From Planctomycetota bacterium (GTDB lineage Bacteria > Planctomycetota > UBA1135 > UBA2386), in contig BJHM01000013.1 of the NCBI GenBank assembly GCA_014192625.1, positions 36,374 to 100,373 of the forward strand: a stretch of 64,000 bases of DNA. The letters run 5' to 3'. Positions 26,285 to 34,860 of the stretch are shown piece after piece. The notes under the pieces were generated by a model that was given only the letters and a program-made list of their open reading frames with translations, was not told the DNA's origin and did no database searches. The stretch's first letter is position 1. Every line of letters starts with the position of its first letter. A program made the translations under genes and the position numbers.

Positions 26285-27311
26285 CCACAGCCTGCGGCAC
26301 TCGCATCAGGCTCAGCAGATCGCTGACGATCGCCTCGATTGGCCGCTCCGGCACCCAGCCGATCGCAGAACGAAGCCGGTCGAGCGATGGCACGCGCCGC
26401 GCGGGATCCACGAAGCCCGTGGGAAACATCTCGGCAAACGGCACCAGAACGATTGGCGAACTGCTTGCGGCCTTGGTGCAAACCAACTCTGCGAGCGCGC
26501 GCATTGAGATCTCACGATCGCTGCCCACGTTGATGATCTTGCCATGCGCCGACCTCGTGGCGAGCAAGGCGATCAGCGCCTGCGCAACTTCGGTGGCGGC
26601 AGCAAAGCAGCGGGTTTGCGTGCCGTCGCCAAACACAGTGACCGGCCGACCCGATGTGGCCTGCAACAGGAAGCGCGGCAAGACCATGCCATAGGCACCC
26701 GACTGACGTGCGCCAACAACGTTGAACAGCCGCACGACGACCACCGGCAGCGCCTGCTGTTTTGCATAGCCAAGAGCGAGCCACTCCCCCATCGCTTTGG
26801 CGCAGGCATAGCCGCCGCGCAATTCATCGGGCACGCCAGGCAGCACTGGATCGCTTTCGCAAAACGGCACGGGGCCTTGGCCATAAACCTCCGAACTCGA
26901 AGTAATCAGAATCGGGATGCGCGTTTTGGCCGCAGCCTCGAGCATCACTTCGGTGCAGCGCAGGTTGCGCCGAATGACCATGAGCGGATCCGTCATCAGC
27001 AATTGCACGCCGACCGCACCAGCGAGATGAAACACGCAACTCGCACTCCGACATGCCGCGGCGGCAACCTGCGGGTCCTCAGCCGATGCAACGCTGATGC
27101 GCAGCCGTGGCTCGCCGCGCCATTGCCGCAGGTTGTCGGGGGAGCCAGACGAGAGATCATCGAGCACATGCACGCTGCGCCCGGCGGCAAGCAGCGCATC
27201 GACCAGATGCGAGCCGACAAACCCAAGCCCACCGGTGACGAGGATCTCGCCTACGGGCAGACCGTTGGCCGAAACAAAACTATCGGGCAAGGCATCATCT
27301 AAACGCGACAT
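26271..27311 (-). CDS. NAD-dependent sugar-nucleotide epimerase/dehydratase (extended SDR)
   Basis: 346 residues. The Rossmann motif GGLGFVG is at 27-33, VHVLDDLSSG binds the adenosine ribose, FHLAGAVGVQ is the NAD-ring segment, and SSSEVYG with GYACAKAMGE provides the catalytic Ser and YxxxK. The pattern resembles UDP-glucuronate decarboxylase or UDP-glucose 4-epimerase; MTDPLMVIRRNL is close to the former. It likely makes a sugar nucleotide for surface glycans, fitting with the convergent glycosyltransferase. The 3' ends of the two genes overlap by 14 bases. Confidence 0.9.
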   Translation of the reverse strand: MSRLDDALPDSFVSANGLPVGEILVTGGLGFVGSHLVDALLAAGRSVHVLDDLSSGSPDNLRQWRGEPRLRISVASAEDPQVAAAACRSASCVFHLAGAVGVQLLMTDPLMVIRRNLRCTEVMLEAAAKTRIPILITSSSEVYGQGPVPFCESDPVLPGVPDELRGGYACAKAMGEWLALGYAKQQALPVVVVRLFNVVGARQSGAYGMVLPRFLLQATSGRPVTVFGDGTQTRCFAAATEVAQALIALLATRSAHGKIINVGSDREISMRALAELVCTKAASSSPIVLVPFAEMFPTGFVDPARRVPSLDRLRSAIGWVPERPIEAIVSDLLSLMRVPQAVVSRD

Positions 27312-27387
27312 CTTTGGGCATTAGAGCGTGGCCGCGCCACCGGCGCGAAGGAACTCTTTTGGCCTGTAGACGCGAACTGCGCGGTTG

Positions 27388-28725
27388 CTATTCCCGATTG
27401 CGCAACAGTGAGCGCAGGAGGTAAAGCTCGGCGCGCAGTTCATCGACCTCGCGGCGCAGCTGCAGGAGTTGTTCTTGCACTGGCAACTCGTTCGCGTTTT
27501 CACTGCGGACTACGCTCGTGGGCGACGGCTCGACTAACGGCAAAGCGGGGCGCTTTGGCAGCATCTCGGCCGCGCCACCGCGGAGGAACGATGCTAGCTT
27601 GGTCGGCGGCAGATAACCCTCGTGCCGCCGCTCGGACTTGCCGCGCAGCAGCACTTCCACGGTAGGGAAATCGCGCACCATGCGCGCTTCGATCAGGCTC
27701 GGGTCAATGGTCGCATCGACGTAGACACAGATGCAGTCGCGCAACAACGCAGCCACCGACGCGTCCTGCAAGGCTGCGCACTGCGCCTGACTTTGCGCTG
27801 CAAACAATGCCCCATAGACAACCACCAGCATGCGCCCACTCTGATCCGCAGCTTTGCTCGCCGCGGCAAAATCATTCCCGACCAAAATCGGCGTGCCCGG
27901 TGCCACCGGCGAAGTTGCTGCTGCGGGCGTAGTCGGGACTCCTGTCGTGAAGAATTTGAGCGCGTCTATGATTGCCTGTGGCGGCGTTGCTACTGCGGGC
28001 GTAGTCGGGACTCCTTGCGTGAGTTTGGCAGCCTTGCCGTTTGCCGCTTCACGCTCGATAGGCCGCGCCGCCAACAGCACCTCGACCTCGACTTTGTGGC
28101 TCCCGCGCACGACGGTGAAGCGAAGGTATTCGCCGACCTTGGCTTGTTCGACCAGGGCTTCGATCGCCGCAGGCGAAGGGATCGGCTTGCCTAGCATGCA
28201 GAGCAGTTGTTCGCCGGCTCGCAAACCTGCCTGGTCGGCGGGCGAGTCAGGCAGCACGCGCAAGATCCGTATCACATCGCCTTCGAGCGCGAGTTCCAAA
28301 CCCAAGTATGGATTGGCTTTAGCCTGCACCATGACCTCATCAAGTGGTGCGCCGCCGGGCAGCTTTGGCGTTGCCGGCAAGGGCACAAACGGCGGCATCT
28401 CGTTTTCCATCGGCCGCGCAACAAGCCGCACAACCAAAAGCAACTGCTGGTCGCCACGCAGCACCGCCAGCTGCACGCACTGGTCTTTTTTACTCGCCGC
28501 GATCACTTCGAAAAAAGCTGCGCGCGTTCCAGTCTCCTTGCCATCCACTGCACAAATAATGTCCCCGGTCTTTAGGCCCGCACTCGCCGCGGGCGAGTCC
28601 GGAATGACTTCCGCAACCTTCGGCCGAACCGATGCGTCATCAAGGTAGATGCCGATAAAGCCTTCCTCGGACGGCAGCAAACCCAGCAGGCAGAACAATG
28701 CGAACTTGGCGGCGGTAGGCAGCAT
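27388..28725 (-). CDS. Secreted tandem-PDZ protein with thioredoxin-like domain and C-terminal coiled coil
   Basis: 445 residues from the ATG at 28725, which gives a signal peptide (MLPTAAKFALFCLLGLLPSEE). Two PDZ domains follow: about 22-108 (VIPDSPAASAGLKTGDII) and 135-220 (VLPDSPADQAGLRAGEQLL). A Thr/Pro linker with a duplicated GVPTTPA block leads to a thioredoxin-like segment (about 285-370: MLVVVYGALFAAQSQ, then CVYVDATIDPSLIE) in which the CxxC site is absent. The last 40 residues form a heptad-type helix (LLQLRREVDELRAELYLLRSLL). No protease domain is present, so it is not a DegP. It may be a periplasmic scaffold or chaperone; this is inference. Confidence 0.8.
   Translation of the reverse strand: MLPTAAKFALFCLLGLLPSEEGFIGIYLDDASVRPKVAEVIPDSPAASAGLKTGDIICAVDGKETGTRAAFFEVIAASKKDQCVQLAVLRGDQQLLLVVRLVARPMENEMPPFVPLPATPKLPGGAPLDEVMVQAKANPYLGLELALEGDVIRILRVLPDSPADQAGLRAGEQLLCMLGKPIPSPAAIEALVEQAKVGEYLRFTVVRGSHKVEVEVLLAARPIEREAANGKAAKLTQGVPTTPAVATPPQAIIDALKFFTTGVPTTPAAATSPVAPGTPILVGNDFAAASKAADQSGRMLVVVYGALFAAQSQAQCAALQDASVAALLRDCICVYVDATIDPSLIEARMVRDFPTVEVLLRGKSERRHEGYLPPTKLASFLRGGAAEMLPKRPALPLVEPSPTSVVRSENANELPVQEQLLQLRREVDELRAELYLLRSLLRNRE
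27921..28015 (-). repeat. Direct repeat of 23 bp within the PDZ-protein gene
   Basis: Identical 23-base copies lie at 27921-27943 and 27993-28015, 72 bases apart and in frame. They encode the two GVPTTPA blocks of the linker before the thioredoxin-like domain. Confidence 0.9.
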
Positions 28726-28902
28726 GTAGGCAGTTTTAGCAGTTACGAAGTAGGCGCAAGTAGCCCGCAAAGGCAGGGCACGCACCAACAAAGGACTATT
28801 TCGACCGGGAGGCGGCCCACGGTTGACCCCCCGCCGGATTCTCTAGCCGCGACAAGACCCTTGACCGAGGTACGCGGCGTCCCTAGAAAGTCCGCCCCAA
28901 AG

Positions 28903-28978
28903 GCCCCCTTCGTCTAGCGGCCTAGGATCCGTGGTTCTCAGCCATGTGACAGGGGTTCAAATCCCCTAGGGGGTACCA
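28903..28978 (+). tRNA. tRNA-Glu (anticodon CTC)
   Basis: 76 bases fold as a standard cloverleaf. The acceptor stem pairs gccccct with agggggt (G-U at the first pair), the T arm is agggg-ttcaaat-cccct, and the anticodon stem cgtgg/ccatg encloses the loop ttctcag, giving anticodon CTC. The D-arm start (cgtctagcggcctagga) closely resembles E. coli tRNA-Glu. The 3' CCA is encoded. A strong hairpin terminator follows two bases later. Confidence 0.95.
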
Positions 28979-28980
28979 AT

Positions 28981-29016
28981 CGCTCGGCAGGTTTACGCCT
29001 GCCGAGCGAAGTTTTT
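28981..29016 (+). terminator. Rho-independent terminator after tRNA-Glu
   Basis: A perfect 11-bp stem (cgctcggcagg at 28981-28991 with its complement at 28998-29008) encloses a six-base loop and is followed by a run of five T at 29012-29016. It ends the tRNA transcript just before the dGTPase gene. Confidence 0.9.
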
Positions 29017-29036
29017 GCGCCACGAGGCTTTTGCGC

Positions 29037-30119
29037 ATGGTTTGGATCCGCCGGGAAGACCTCGAAGACCGTGAACTGCGCTCGCTTAGCCCTTGGGCTG
29101 CGATGAGCCGCAACCATGGCGGCCGCCGCATTGTCGAAGCCGAAGATTCATTGCGAACGGCGTTCCAGCGCGACCGCGACCGAGTGCTGCATTCTGCAGC
29201 GTTCCGTCGTTTGCAAGGCAAGACACAGGTCGTCGCGGCATTCGAAGGCGATCACTTCCGCAGCCGGATGACGCATTCTCTCGAGGTCTCGCAGATCGCG
29301 CGCAGCACCGCCACGGCACTGTCCCTCAATGCGGATTTGGCCGAGGCGATCGCGCTGGCGCACGATCTCGGGCACCCACCGTTTGGCCACGTCGGCGAGG
29401 AGGCGTTGCACGAACTGATGCACGACCACGGCGGCTTTCGGCACAACGCCCAAGGCGCGCGCATCGTCGACTACCTCGAAGACCGCTACGGTCATGGCCA
29501 CGGCCTCAACCTCACCGTTGCGACGCGCAGGAGCCTACTGAAGGGCCGCGTGCCGGATGGCTTTCCACTCGCCATCGACCTACAGCAAAAGCAATCGCCG
29601 CCGCTGGAAGCGCACGTGGTCGACCTGTGCGACAAGATCGCCTACCTAAGCCATGATCTCGACGATGGCCTGCGCGCCGAGTTGTTCACGGTTGAGGACG
29701 CACGATCGCTGCGCCTGTGGCAATGGGCTGCTGCGAGCGCCGGCACCGAGACGCGCCTGCGCGTCGTCAGCGATGTTGTGGGACTGATGATTCACGACTT
29801 GGTCGAGACCACCGACCGCGCACTCTCCGCGCGCACGACCAACAGCGAACCTCCGCGCATTGCGCATGGCCCCGAGATGGCAGTGGCAGCCAATGAACTG
29901 CTCGAGTTTTTACGCGAGCGATTTTACCGGTCACCGCGCGTATTGTTGGTGATGCGCGATGGCGCCGAGCGCATCCGAAGACGGTTTGCCATGCTGCTAG
30001 CAGACCCTGGCCAGTTGCCTAGCGCGCAACGAGAACGGGTCCCACACGACGGCCTGCCGCGGGTGGTTTGCGACTACCTCGCCGGCATGACGGATCGCTA
30101 TCTACTCCTGCAGAGCTAA
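29037..30119 (+). CDS. dgt: Deoxyguanosinetriphosphate triphosphohydrolase-like protein
   Basis: 360 residues from ATG 29037 (a TTG two codons earlier is possible). RDRDRVLHSAAFRRLQGKTQVV, DHFRSRMTHSLEVSQIAR and AIALAHDLGHPPFGHVGEEAL are the HD-domain signatures of dGTPases (metal ligands His, His-Asp, Asp). AHVVDLCDKIAYLSHDLDDGL supplies the last Asp region. It removes triphosphate from dNTPs, controlling nucleotide pools. The compact length matches the bacterial Dgt type 2 family rather than the 500-residue E. coli enzyme. The stop codon is fused to a palindromic repeat array. Confidence 0.94.
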   Translation: MVWIRREDLEDRELRSLSPWAAMSRNHGGRRIVEAEDSLRTAFQRDRDRVLHSAAFRRLQGKTQVVAAFEGDHFRSRMTHSLEVSQIARSTATALSLNADLAEAIALAHDLGHPPFGHVGEEALHELMHDHGGFRHNAQGARIVDYLEDRYGHGHGLNLTVATRRSLLKGRVPDGFPLAIDLQQKQSPPLEAHVVDLCDKIAYLSHDLDDGLRAELFTVEDARSLRLWQWAAASAGTETRLRVVSDVVGLMIHDLVETTDRALSARTTNSEPPRIAHGPEMAVAANELLEFLRERFYRSPRVLLVMRDGAERIRRRFAMLLADPGQLPSAQRERVPHDGLPRVVCDYLAGMTDRYLLLQS

Positions 30120-30237
30120 AAACCCTGCAGGCCTGAAAACCCTGCAGGCCTGAAAACCCTGCAGGCCTGAAAACCCTGCAGGCCTGAAAACCCTGCAGGC
30201 CTGAAAACCCTTCGGGCCTAAAAACCCTTCGGGCCTG
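30119..30237. repeat. Seven 17-bp palindromic repeats after the dGTPase gene
   Basis: Seven contiguous 17-bp units with no spacer. Units 1-5 are aaaaccctgcaggcctg and contain the overlapping palindromes cctgcagg and caggcctg; units 6-7 have cccttcgggcct in place of the first palindrome, giving a ccc-ttcg-ggg hairpin. The first base of the array is the last base of the dGTPase stop codon. Confidence 0.97.
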
Positions 30238-30277
30238 ACCGTATCTTGTCATTAAATGACGTAGGCAAAAGTCAAGG

Positions 30278-30469
30278 TCACTTCTTCTTAGTGATTAGTG
30301 AAGCTAAAGTATTGCCACTGGTTATAACCTTGAGTCCTGGGGTATAGGTCTTACCATTGGAATAAGAACCCAGGTTCCTATTACCTGCATCGTAAGCTAC
30401 TTCCTTTCCCCCTTGGGTTTTAATGATTCCAAGGGTCTTTCCGGACGGGTCTTTAATGTATTTGTCCAT
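30278..30469 (-). CDS. Small conserved-looking protein in an AT-richer island
   Basis: 63 residues, polar and probably beta-rich: YIKDPSGKTLGIIKTQGG, then YDAGNRNLGSYSNGKTY. This sequence style (IxDxxGKxIGxI, YDxxxxxLGxY) recurs in small bacterial proteins of unknown role, so the gene is likely real. An AGGA lies nine bases before the ATG. It is in a roughly 480-base segment (30240-30720) with clearly lower GC and different codon choice from the neighbours, which suggests recent acquisition. Function unknown. Confidence 0.65.
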   Translation of the reverse strand: MDKYIKDPSGKTLGIIKTQGGKEVAYDAGNRNLGSYSNGKTYTPGLKVITSGNTLASLITKKK

Positions 30470-30719
30470 GATTTTATCCTATTAAAAGTCAAGGTGGTTA
30501 CAAGTGTAACCAACTGGGTTTGGATGTAACCAACTGGGTTTGGAATATCAGTTTAGCTATTATTTCTCAGATTGAAACACAATTCCAAAATTATTTTGTC
30601 TTCAGGGATGGGACAACGTGCTCTAGATCGTATTGGGACAACGTGCTCTGGATCTCATTGAGCCACGCCTTCGTCTCCTGATAGCGAACAATATCGTTGG
30701 CCGATTCGCCGATTGGCGG
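30470..30719. repeat. AT-richer gap with two short duplications
   Basis: A 20-bp unit is perfectly doubled in tandem at 30505-30524 and 30525-30544. A 16-bp unit (tgggacaacgtgctct) occurs at 30609-30624 and again at 30634-30649. No gene is seen. The composition matches the adjacent small ORF, not the surrounding GC-rich genes. Confidence 0.85.
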
Positions 30720-31703
30720 TCAACGCAGAACCGGGCTCTTGTCGGCGCCAGCATTGGCACCCTTCGCCTTTGGTTTTGAATCTGCCTCCGGCTTGCCGGT
30801 CAGCAGATCTTTCATCGCCAACTCGCGCAGCGCCCGCTCGCGTACAATGAGCTGCTGCCGCTCCTTGGCCAACTTCACCAATTCCTGTTTGAACTTCGGC
30901 AGCTTGTCGGATTCGAGGCCACGTTTTTCGATCTCGTGATCGATCCGCGCATGGATCTCGTCTTCCATGCCATCGAGCTTGTCAAACTGCGACAGGATCG
31001 AGCGCATATCCTTCACGGACTGCTTGGCATCGCCCACGTAGTTGCGTTCCAAGAACATAAACATGGTCGCCCAAAGGTCTGCCTGCGACTGGTCACCTGG
31101 CATCGGCAGCTTGTTGCCACCGTCCGGGTCGCAGAAATAAAGGTGCGGCAACCGTTCCCCGTCTTTGGTGCGCAAAAACATCTGCGTCAGCGGATGCTTT
31201 GCTTCGAGCACGTTCGGCGGCAGCTTCACGCAGTGAAACCAATGCGTGAGTAGCACGGTCTGCTCGTTGTCGAGCGAGCGACTGAGCAAAGCGTGATCGG
31301 TTCCCTTACAGCGCTCACATTCGCGCATGACGAGCAATGGCCTGCGGTCGCCAGCGACCACCAGTTCCAGTGCTGCCGCGAGTGGCAGCGCGTGTTCCAT
31401 CTCGCGCGCGACAGTAGTGCCGCCGGAAGACGCCGCGTCCTGCGCTTGCTGAGCCGGCTTCCAGACCGGATACGTCCAGTCGATCGTCAGCCGTTCCTTA
31501 CTCGTACGACCACGCCGAAAGTCGATCGCAACACCGCCGCGAGGACCACCTGCCGCTGCGCCGCTACCGCCGCCGGCCGGCGCACCAACTGGACCAGGAC
31601 CCAAACTGGGCCCCGAAGCTCCGCCTCATCACTGCGATGTTGCTGGGCGCGCCAATACCAGAAGCGAAGCGAGACAGGTCAACACCAGGTTTATTAGCTT
31701 CAT
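30720..31703 (-). pseudogene. Secreted thioredoxin-like protein gene interrupted by two in-frame TGA codons
   Basis: ATG 31703 opens a 24-residue signal peptide (LINLVLTCLASLLVLARPATS) that ends at TGA 31629-31631, immediately followed by a second TGA at 31626-31628. The same frame then continues for about 300 residues to 30720. The downstream part is Gly/Ala/Pro-rich, then has a thioredoxin-like region with CERC (PLLVMRECERCKG) and TVLLTHWFHCVKLP, and ends in a charged helical segment. A TTG at 31604 could start the downstream part but would yield it without a signal. Either a recently inactivated gene or a sequencing fault. TGA is used as a normal stop by many neighbours, so read-through as a sense codon is unlikely. 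Confidence 0.65.
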
Positions 31704-31840
31704 GGTAAATCCCCAACTGAGGCCCACAGCTAGCCCCGCTTGGTTTGCTTCTTTTTCGTTGGAATAGTGCCCCAGCAAAAAGGCTAACTGCAGAGGCCCG
31801 CGCGGTCAACTCCGCTGCAGCGGGTCATCCAACCGAAGGG

Positions 31841-33928
31841 TCACTTCGTGTATTCGTAGATCCAAGCGCGGGCGACCTTCAGCGGATCGGTGCCTAGGCG
31901 CGGGCGCAATTCGACCGTGAAGGAATTGCGGCCGTCGGTGAGCGCGCGTGGCAACTCAACCTCACACTCGTTGCCTTCTTTCCACGGAAACTGGCTGCTG
32001 TGGGTGAAGCTGTGGAGCAAGCCCGCGGGCTGGCCATCGACCAGCACCGTTGCCTGACAAATGCCAGCGGTGGAACCGCCCATGCGATCCAGTCGGAAGC
32101 CGACGCATACCGGTTCGGTGCGGATGCTGTCGCTTGGCCGGACCACGCGGAAACGCAGGAAGTCGCGGATATGGCGCACCGAGTCCGTCACCGGCGCCGA
32201 GCCATAGAACTGATCACGGAAGAAGTTGCTGGTGCGCGTCGTCAGCGACCACTGCGTGTATTGCACGTTGCTGGCGGACTCGCTGACCGGATCGCCGATG
32301 TCGATCTCGCGGATCAACCGCCGCGCCGAACCCGGCTCGACATAAAGGAACGCAGTGAACGCGTATTCTGCGTTTGCCTGATTCTGCACGCCGTGCTCAA
32401 GCACCATGTCGATCCCGTTCACGAAGTGCACCGGATCAAAGATCAGCAGCGATCCCATCATGCGGCGCCCCTCGTATTGCCCAGGCGACATTTCGCGCAA
32501 CTTGATGCTGGTCTGAAACGAGCTATCTGAGGTGAACGGACGATCCGCCGGCGTGAGATACCAACCCCAGCGGCCGATCGAAGTCTCGGAAGCATCGAAG
32601 GAATGGTCTTCGCCGCGGGTGCCGTTGATGCGCAGACAGAGATCGCCTTCGAGATGCGTAAGAGTCTGGTTGGGAATGCGACCGGTGGTGTCAGCGCAAT
32701 CCTCCAGCAGGAGGCCACGCAACGTGCCGCGCGCGTTGGTGATGCGCGGCCCCAAGAACGGCTCCCCTGAACCCGTGACGCCCGCACGATGAACTGCCGT
32801 GAAGTAACCCCACGGCTGGGGTGTTGCGCCGGCTTGCTGGGCGTAGTCGACGCGCAGGTTTACCGGCGTGCCGTTTTGGTTGACGAAGGTCAACCGCGCA
32901 GTGCTGGCGAACGGCATCGGGAAGTAACAAGTGATTCGACGGTCGCCGTCGTTATTGAACAGTAAGCCGTTGACCGGATGGCTAAACGGCGGCGTGATCC
33001 TGCCGCCGAGCAAGCGCAGGGGCAAATCGACGGATGGCGAAGTCTGATTGTCCCAACTAAAACGCGCCCAAAGGCCGAGCCAGTCCATCGGCGCACCAAC
33101 TGTGCAGGTGACTTCGAGCAACGTCGAAGGTCCGGCCAACTGCAGCGTTTGCTGCGCGCCTGCCGCCAGCACGTAGCTGACCGACTGCGGACTAGGATCA
33201 CTCTGGTGCGGCCAAGTGCCGCGATGGGCGGCGATGCGCTGCCAATCGGCCATGTCCGCCATCGGCAGCTCGCCTTCAGGCGAAGCGATCAGCGCTGCGA
33301 CGCGATGGAACCGCGCGGCGTTTTGATAGCCGTCATCCAAAATCCCCAGCTTGAAGCTGTTGTTCCAGCGCAGTTGCGCATGCGTTAGATGGCCGCCAGA
33401 GCGATGGCCGGTAAACTCCCCAGAAAATGGCGGAATCTGACCGCGCGGGTCATCTTGGTTGCGGAAGAAGTTCTGCAACGGCTGGTCGTAGGCAAGCAGG
33501 CCGTCGAGCCAGACCTTGGTTTGGTTGTTCTCGCCAGGCATAGAAGCGAGGCCCATGCCATCGCTCCAGAAGTTGCGAAAGAACAGTCCCAGCACACCGG
33601 GGCGGCCTTCGAAATGGGCTAGAACTGAAAGTGGCGCACCCTGGTCGCTAGTGCGATACGCTTCGCAGAAGTTGGTGCCCGTAAAACCATCGTCGTTCCC
33701 GCGCTGCGCAGCGACAACTCGGTCATCTGGGTCATAACTTGCTTTTACAAATGACTTTACGCGACTCGGAAAGAGTCTCGCAAAGTCCTGCGCGGCCCTG
33801 CCCTGGAAGGGTGTTGACGGCAAAACTTGGGCTTGCAAAAGCGTCGTGGTGGTGAACGCCAATACAACGCCGAACTTCAGGTACAAAGTTTGTGGCTTTG
33901 CCTGAACTCGCTGGTGTGGTGAATCCAT
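31841..33928 (-). CDS. Secreted DUF2961 (GH172-like) protein
   Basis: 695 residues from the ATG at 33928, which gives a signal peptide (LYLKFGVVLAFTTTTLLQAQ) after a short polar start. The N-terminal half has WLDGLLAYDQPLQNFF and LWARFSWDNQTSPSVDLPL, followed by ITCYFPMPFASTARLTF, VDYAQQAG and THLEGDLCLRINGT. These match the order of motifs of DUF2961, the family that includes GH172 difructose-anhydride synthases and alpha-D-arabinofuranosidases. The C-terminal 150 residues form a beta domain. Probable extracellular glycan hydrolase; substrate unknown. The catalytic Glu pair was not identified with confidence. Surrounding genes give no clear context. Confidence 0.75.
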   Translation of the reverse strand: MDSPHQRVQAKPQTLYLKFGVVLAFTTTTLLQAQVLPSTPFQGRAAQDFARLFPSRVKSFVKASYDPDDRVVAAQRGNDDGFTGTNFCEAYRTSDQGAPLSVLAHFEGRPGVLGLFFRNFWSDGMGLASMPGENNQTKVWLDGLLAYDQPLQNFFRNQDDPRGQIPPFSGEFTGHRSGGHLTHAQLRWNNSFKLGILDDGYQNAARFHRVAALIASPEGELPMADMADWQRIAAHRGTWPHQSDPSPQSVSYVLAAGAQQTLQLAGPSTLLEVTCTVGAPMDWLGLWARFSWDNQTSPSVDLPLRLLGGRITPPFSHPVNGLLFNNDGDRRITCYFPMPFASTARLTFVNQNGTPVNLRVDYAQQAGATPQPWGYFTAVHRAGVTGSGEPFLGPRITNARGTLRGLLLEDCADTTGRIPNQTLTHLEGDLCLRINGTRGEDHSFDASETSIGRWGWYLTPADRPFTSDSSFQTSIKLREMSPGQYEGRRMMGSLLIFDPVHFVNGIDMVLEHGVQNQANAEYAFTAFLYVEPGSARRLIREIDIGDPVSESASNVQYTQWSLTTRTSNFFRDQFYGSAPVTDSVRHIRDFLRFRVVRPSDSIRTEPVCVGFRLDRMGGSTAGICQATVLVDGQPAGLLHSFTHSSQFPWKEGNECEVELPRALTDGRNSFTVELRPRLGTDPLKVARAWIYEYTK

Positions 33929-34824
33929 TGAGTGACAACCTGCCGTCGTGGTGTAACGGCATTTCGAGGGTAGCTTGTCACGCTCGTTCGTCCAGCGTGA
34001 AATCTCCGCCGCGCCGGTAGTTGCCACCCGCCAACCCGCATTATTCCTGGCATTGCGCCCGACCGCTGGTCCCAGATGGGGATGAAACGCCAATGCCGCC
34101 AGTGCGTGGAAAACCTTCTTACGGCCCATCGATCAGCACACAGATCCATGGTCTATAAAAGGGACTAAGCAAGATCTTTCTTGTACAATCTAAAGTGGAA
34201 ACCCGTGGAAAAACCTGCAAGGGACAGCTCCGGCCGTTGCCTCTTTCCGGTTCTGCGATACCAAGATTGCGCTCAGCCGATGTGCGTATTTTATTTTTGA
34301 AATCGTCGATTTTGGCTGGTAACAAGGCCAGTTCCGCAGCCTCGCACGGCGCAAAATCGGTTCTGGATCCGCTCGAGGACCCCGCGCTTATCAAACAGAG
34401 CAGATATGAATATCGCCCCTTTCACCACCCCTTTCATTGCCCGTCATAATAATGATCCAATATGACTTCATAGCCAAAAGACGGCATACCGAATGTCTCG
34501 GAGCTATGAAGCCCGCCATCGCCCACTAGCAATTGATTCCGCAACACGGAGCTAACGCCATGCAGACCAATCGGTTGCCGGCCAGTGCCCGCCACCACTG
34601 CCCGCCACCACTGCCGCCACCCGCACTTTGCCTCGCTACCGGTGTTCGCCGTCGCGCTGACAGGCAAAGAGGCCCATTCTCTAGTGAACGCGGAGTAGAC
34701 ATGCACCGCCCCGTTGGCCAAGTAGTGCGTCATCTTCCCAAGGTTGAAGACCCCTGTCACTGCCGCCACCACTGCCCGCCACCACTGCCGCCACCACTGC
34801 CGCCACTACCCCCCCCTCTCCGCA
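33929..34824. other. 896-base gap upstream of the DUF2961 gene, no convincing gene
   Basis: Lower GC than average around 34140-34450. Open frames exist (for example leftward 34434-34772) but show no domain and partly consist of repeat sequence. The right third contains cca/cgc-rich repeats that also run into the 3' end of the HEAT-like gene. Confidence 0.45.
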
Positions 34825-34860
34825 CTAGCCCCCGCACTTGGCCTCGCTCCCGGCCCCCGC
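34585..34860. repeat. Dispersed direct repeats at the 3' end of the HEAT-like gene
   Basis: Blocks of gcccgccaccactgccgcc type occur at about 34588-34622 and again at about 34758-34812. Each cluster is followed by a near-identical 20-22-base element (cgcacttNgcctcgctNccg) at about 34620 and 34833, about 213 bases apart. The second copy encodes the last residues of the HEAT-like protein (GSEAKCGG), the first gives GSEAKCGW in an open frame outside it, pointing to a segmental duplication. Confidence 0.75.

Noticed and set aside
27388..28725. DegP/HtrA protease
   Set aside because: Only PDZ domains; no trypsin-like catalytic triad is present.
30119..30237. CRISPR or attachment-site array
   Set aside because: Contiguous 17-bp units without spacers; no integrase in the window.
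31626..31631. Selenocysteine or alternative-code reading of the two TGA codons
   Set aside because: Many neighbouring genes end with TGA, and two tandem TGA at a signal-peptide junction is not a selenoprotein pattern; no SECIS-like hairpin was evident.
34434..34772. 112-residue leftward hypothetical gene
   Set aside because: Partly repeat-derived, with no domain or ribosome-binding site; treated as part of the gap.
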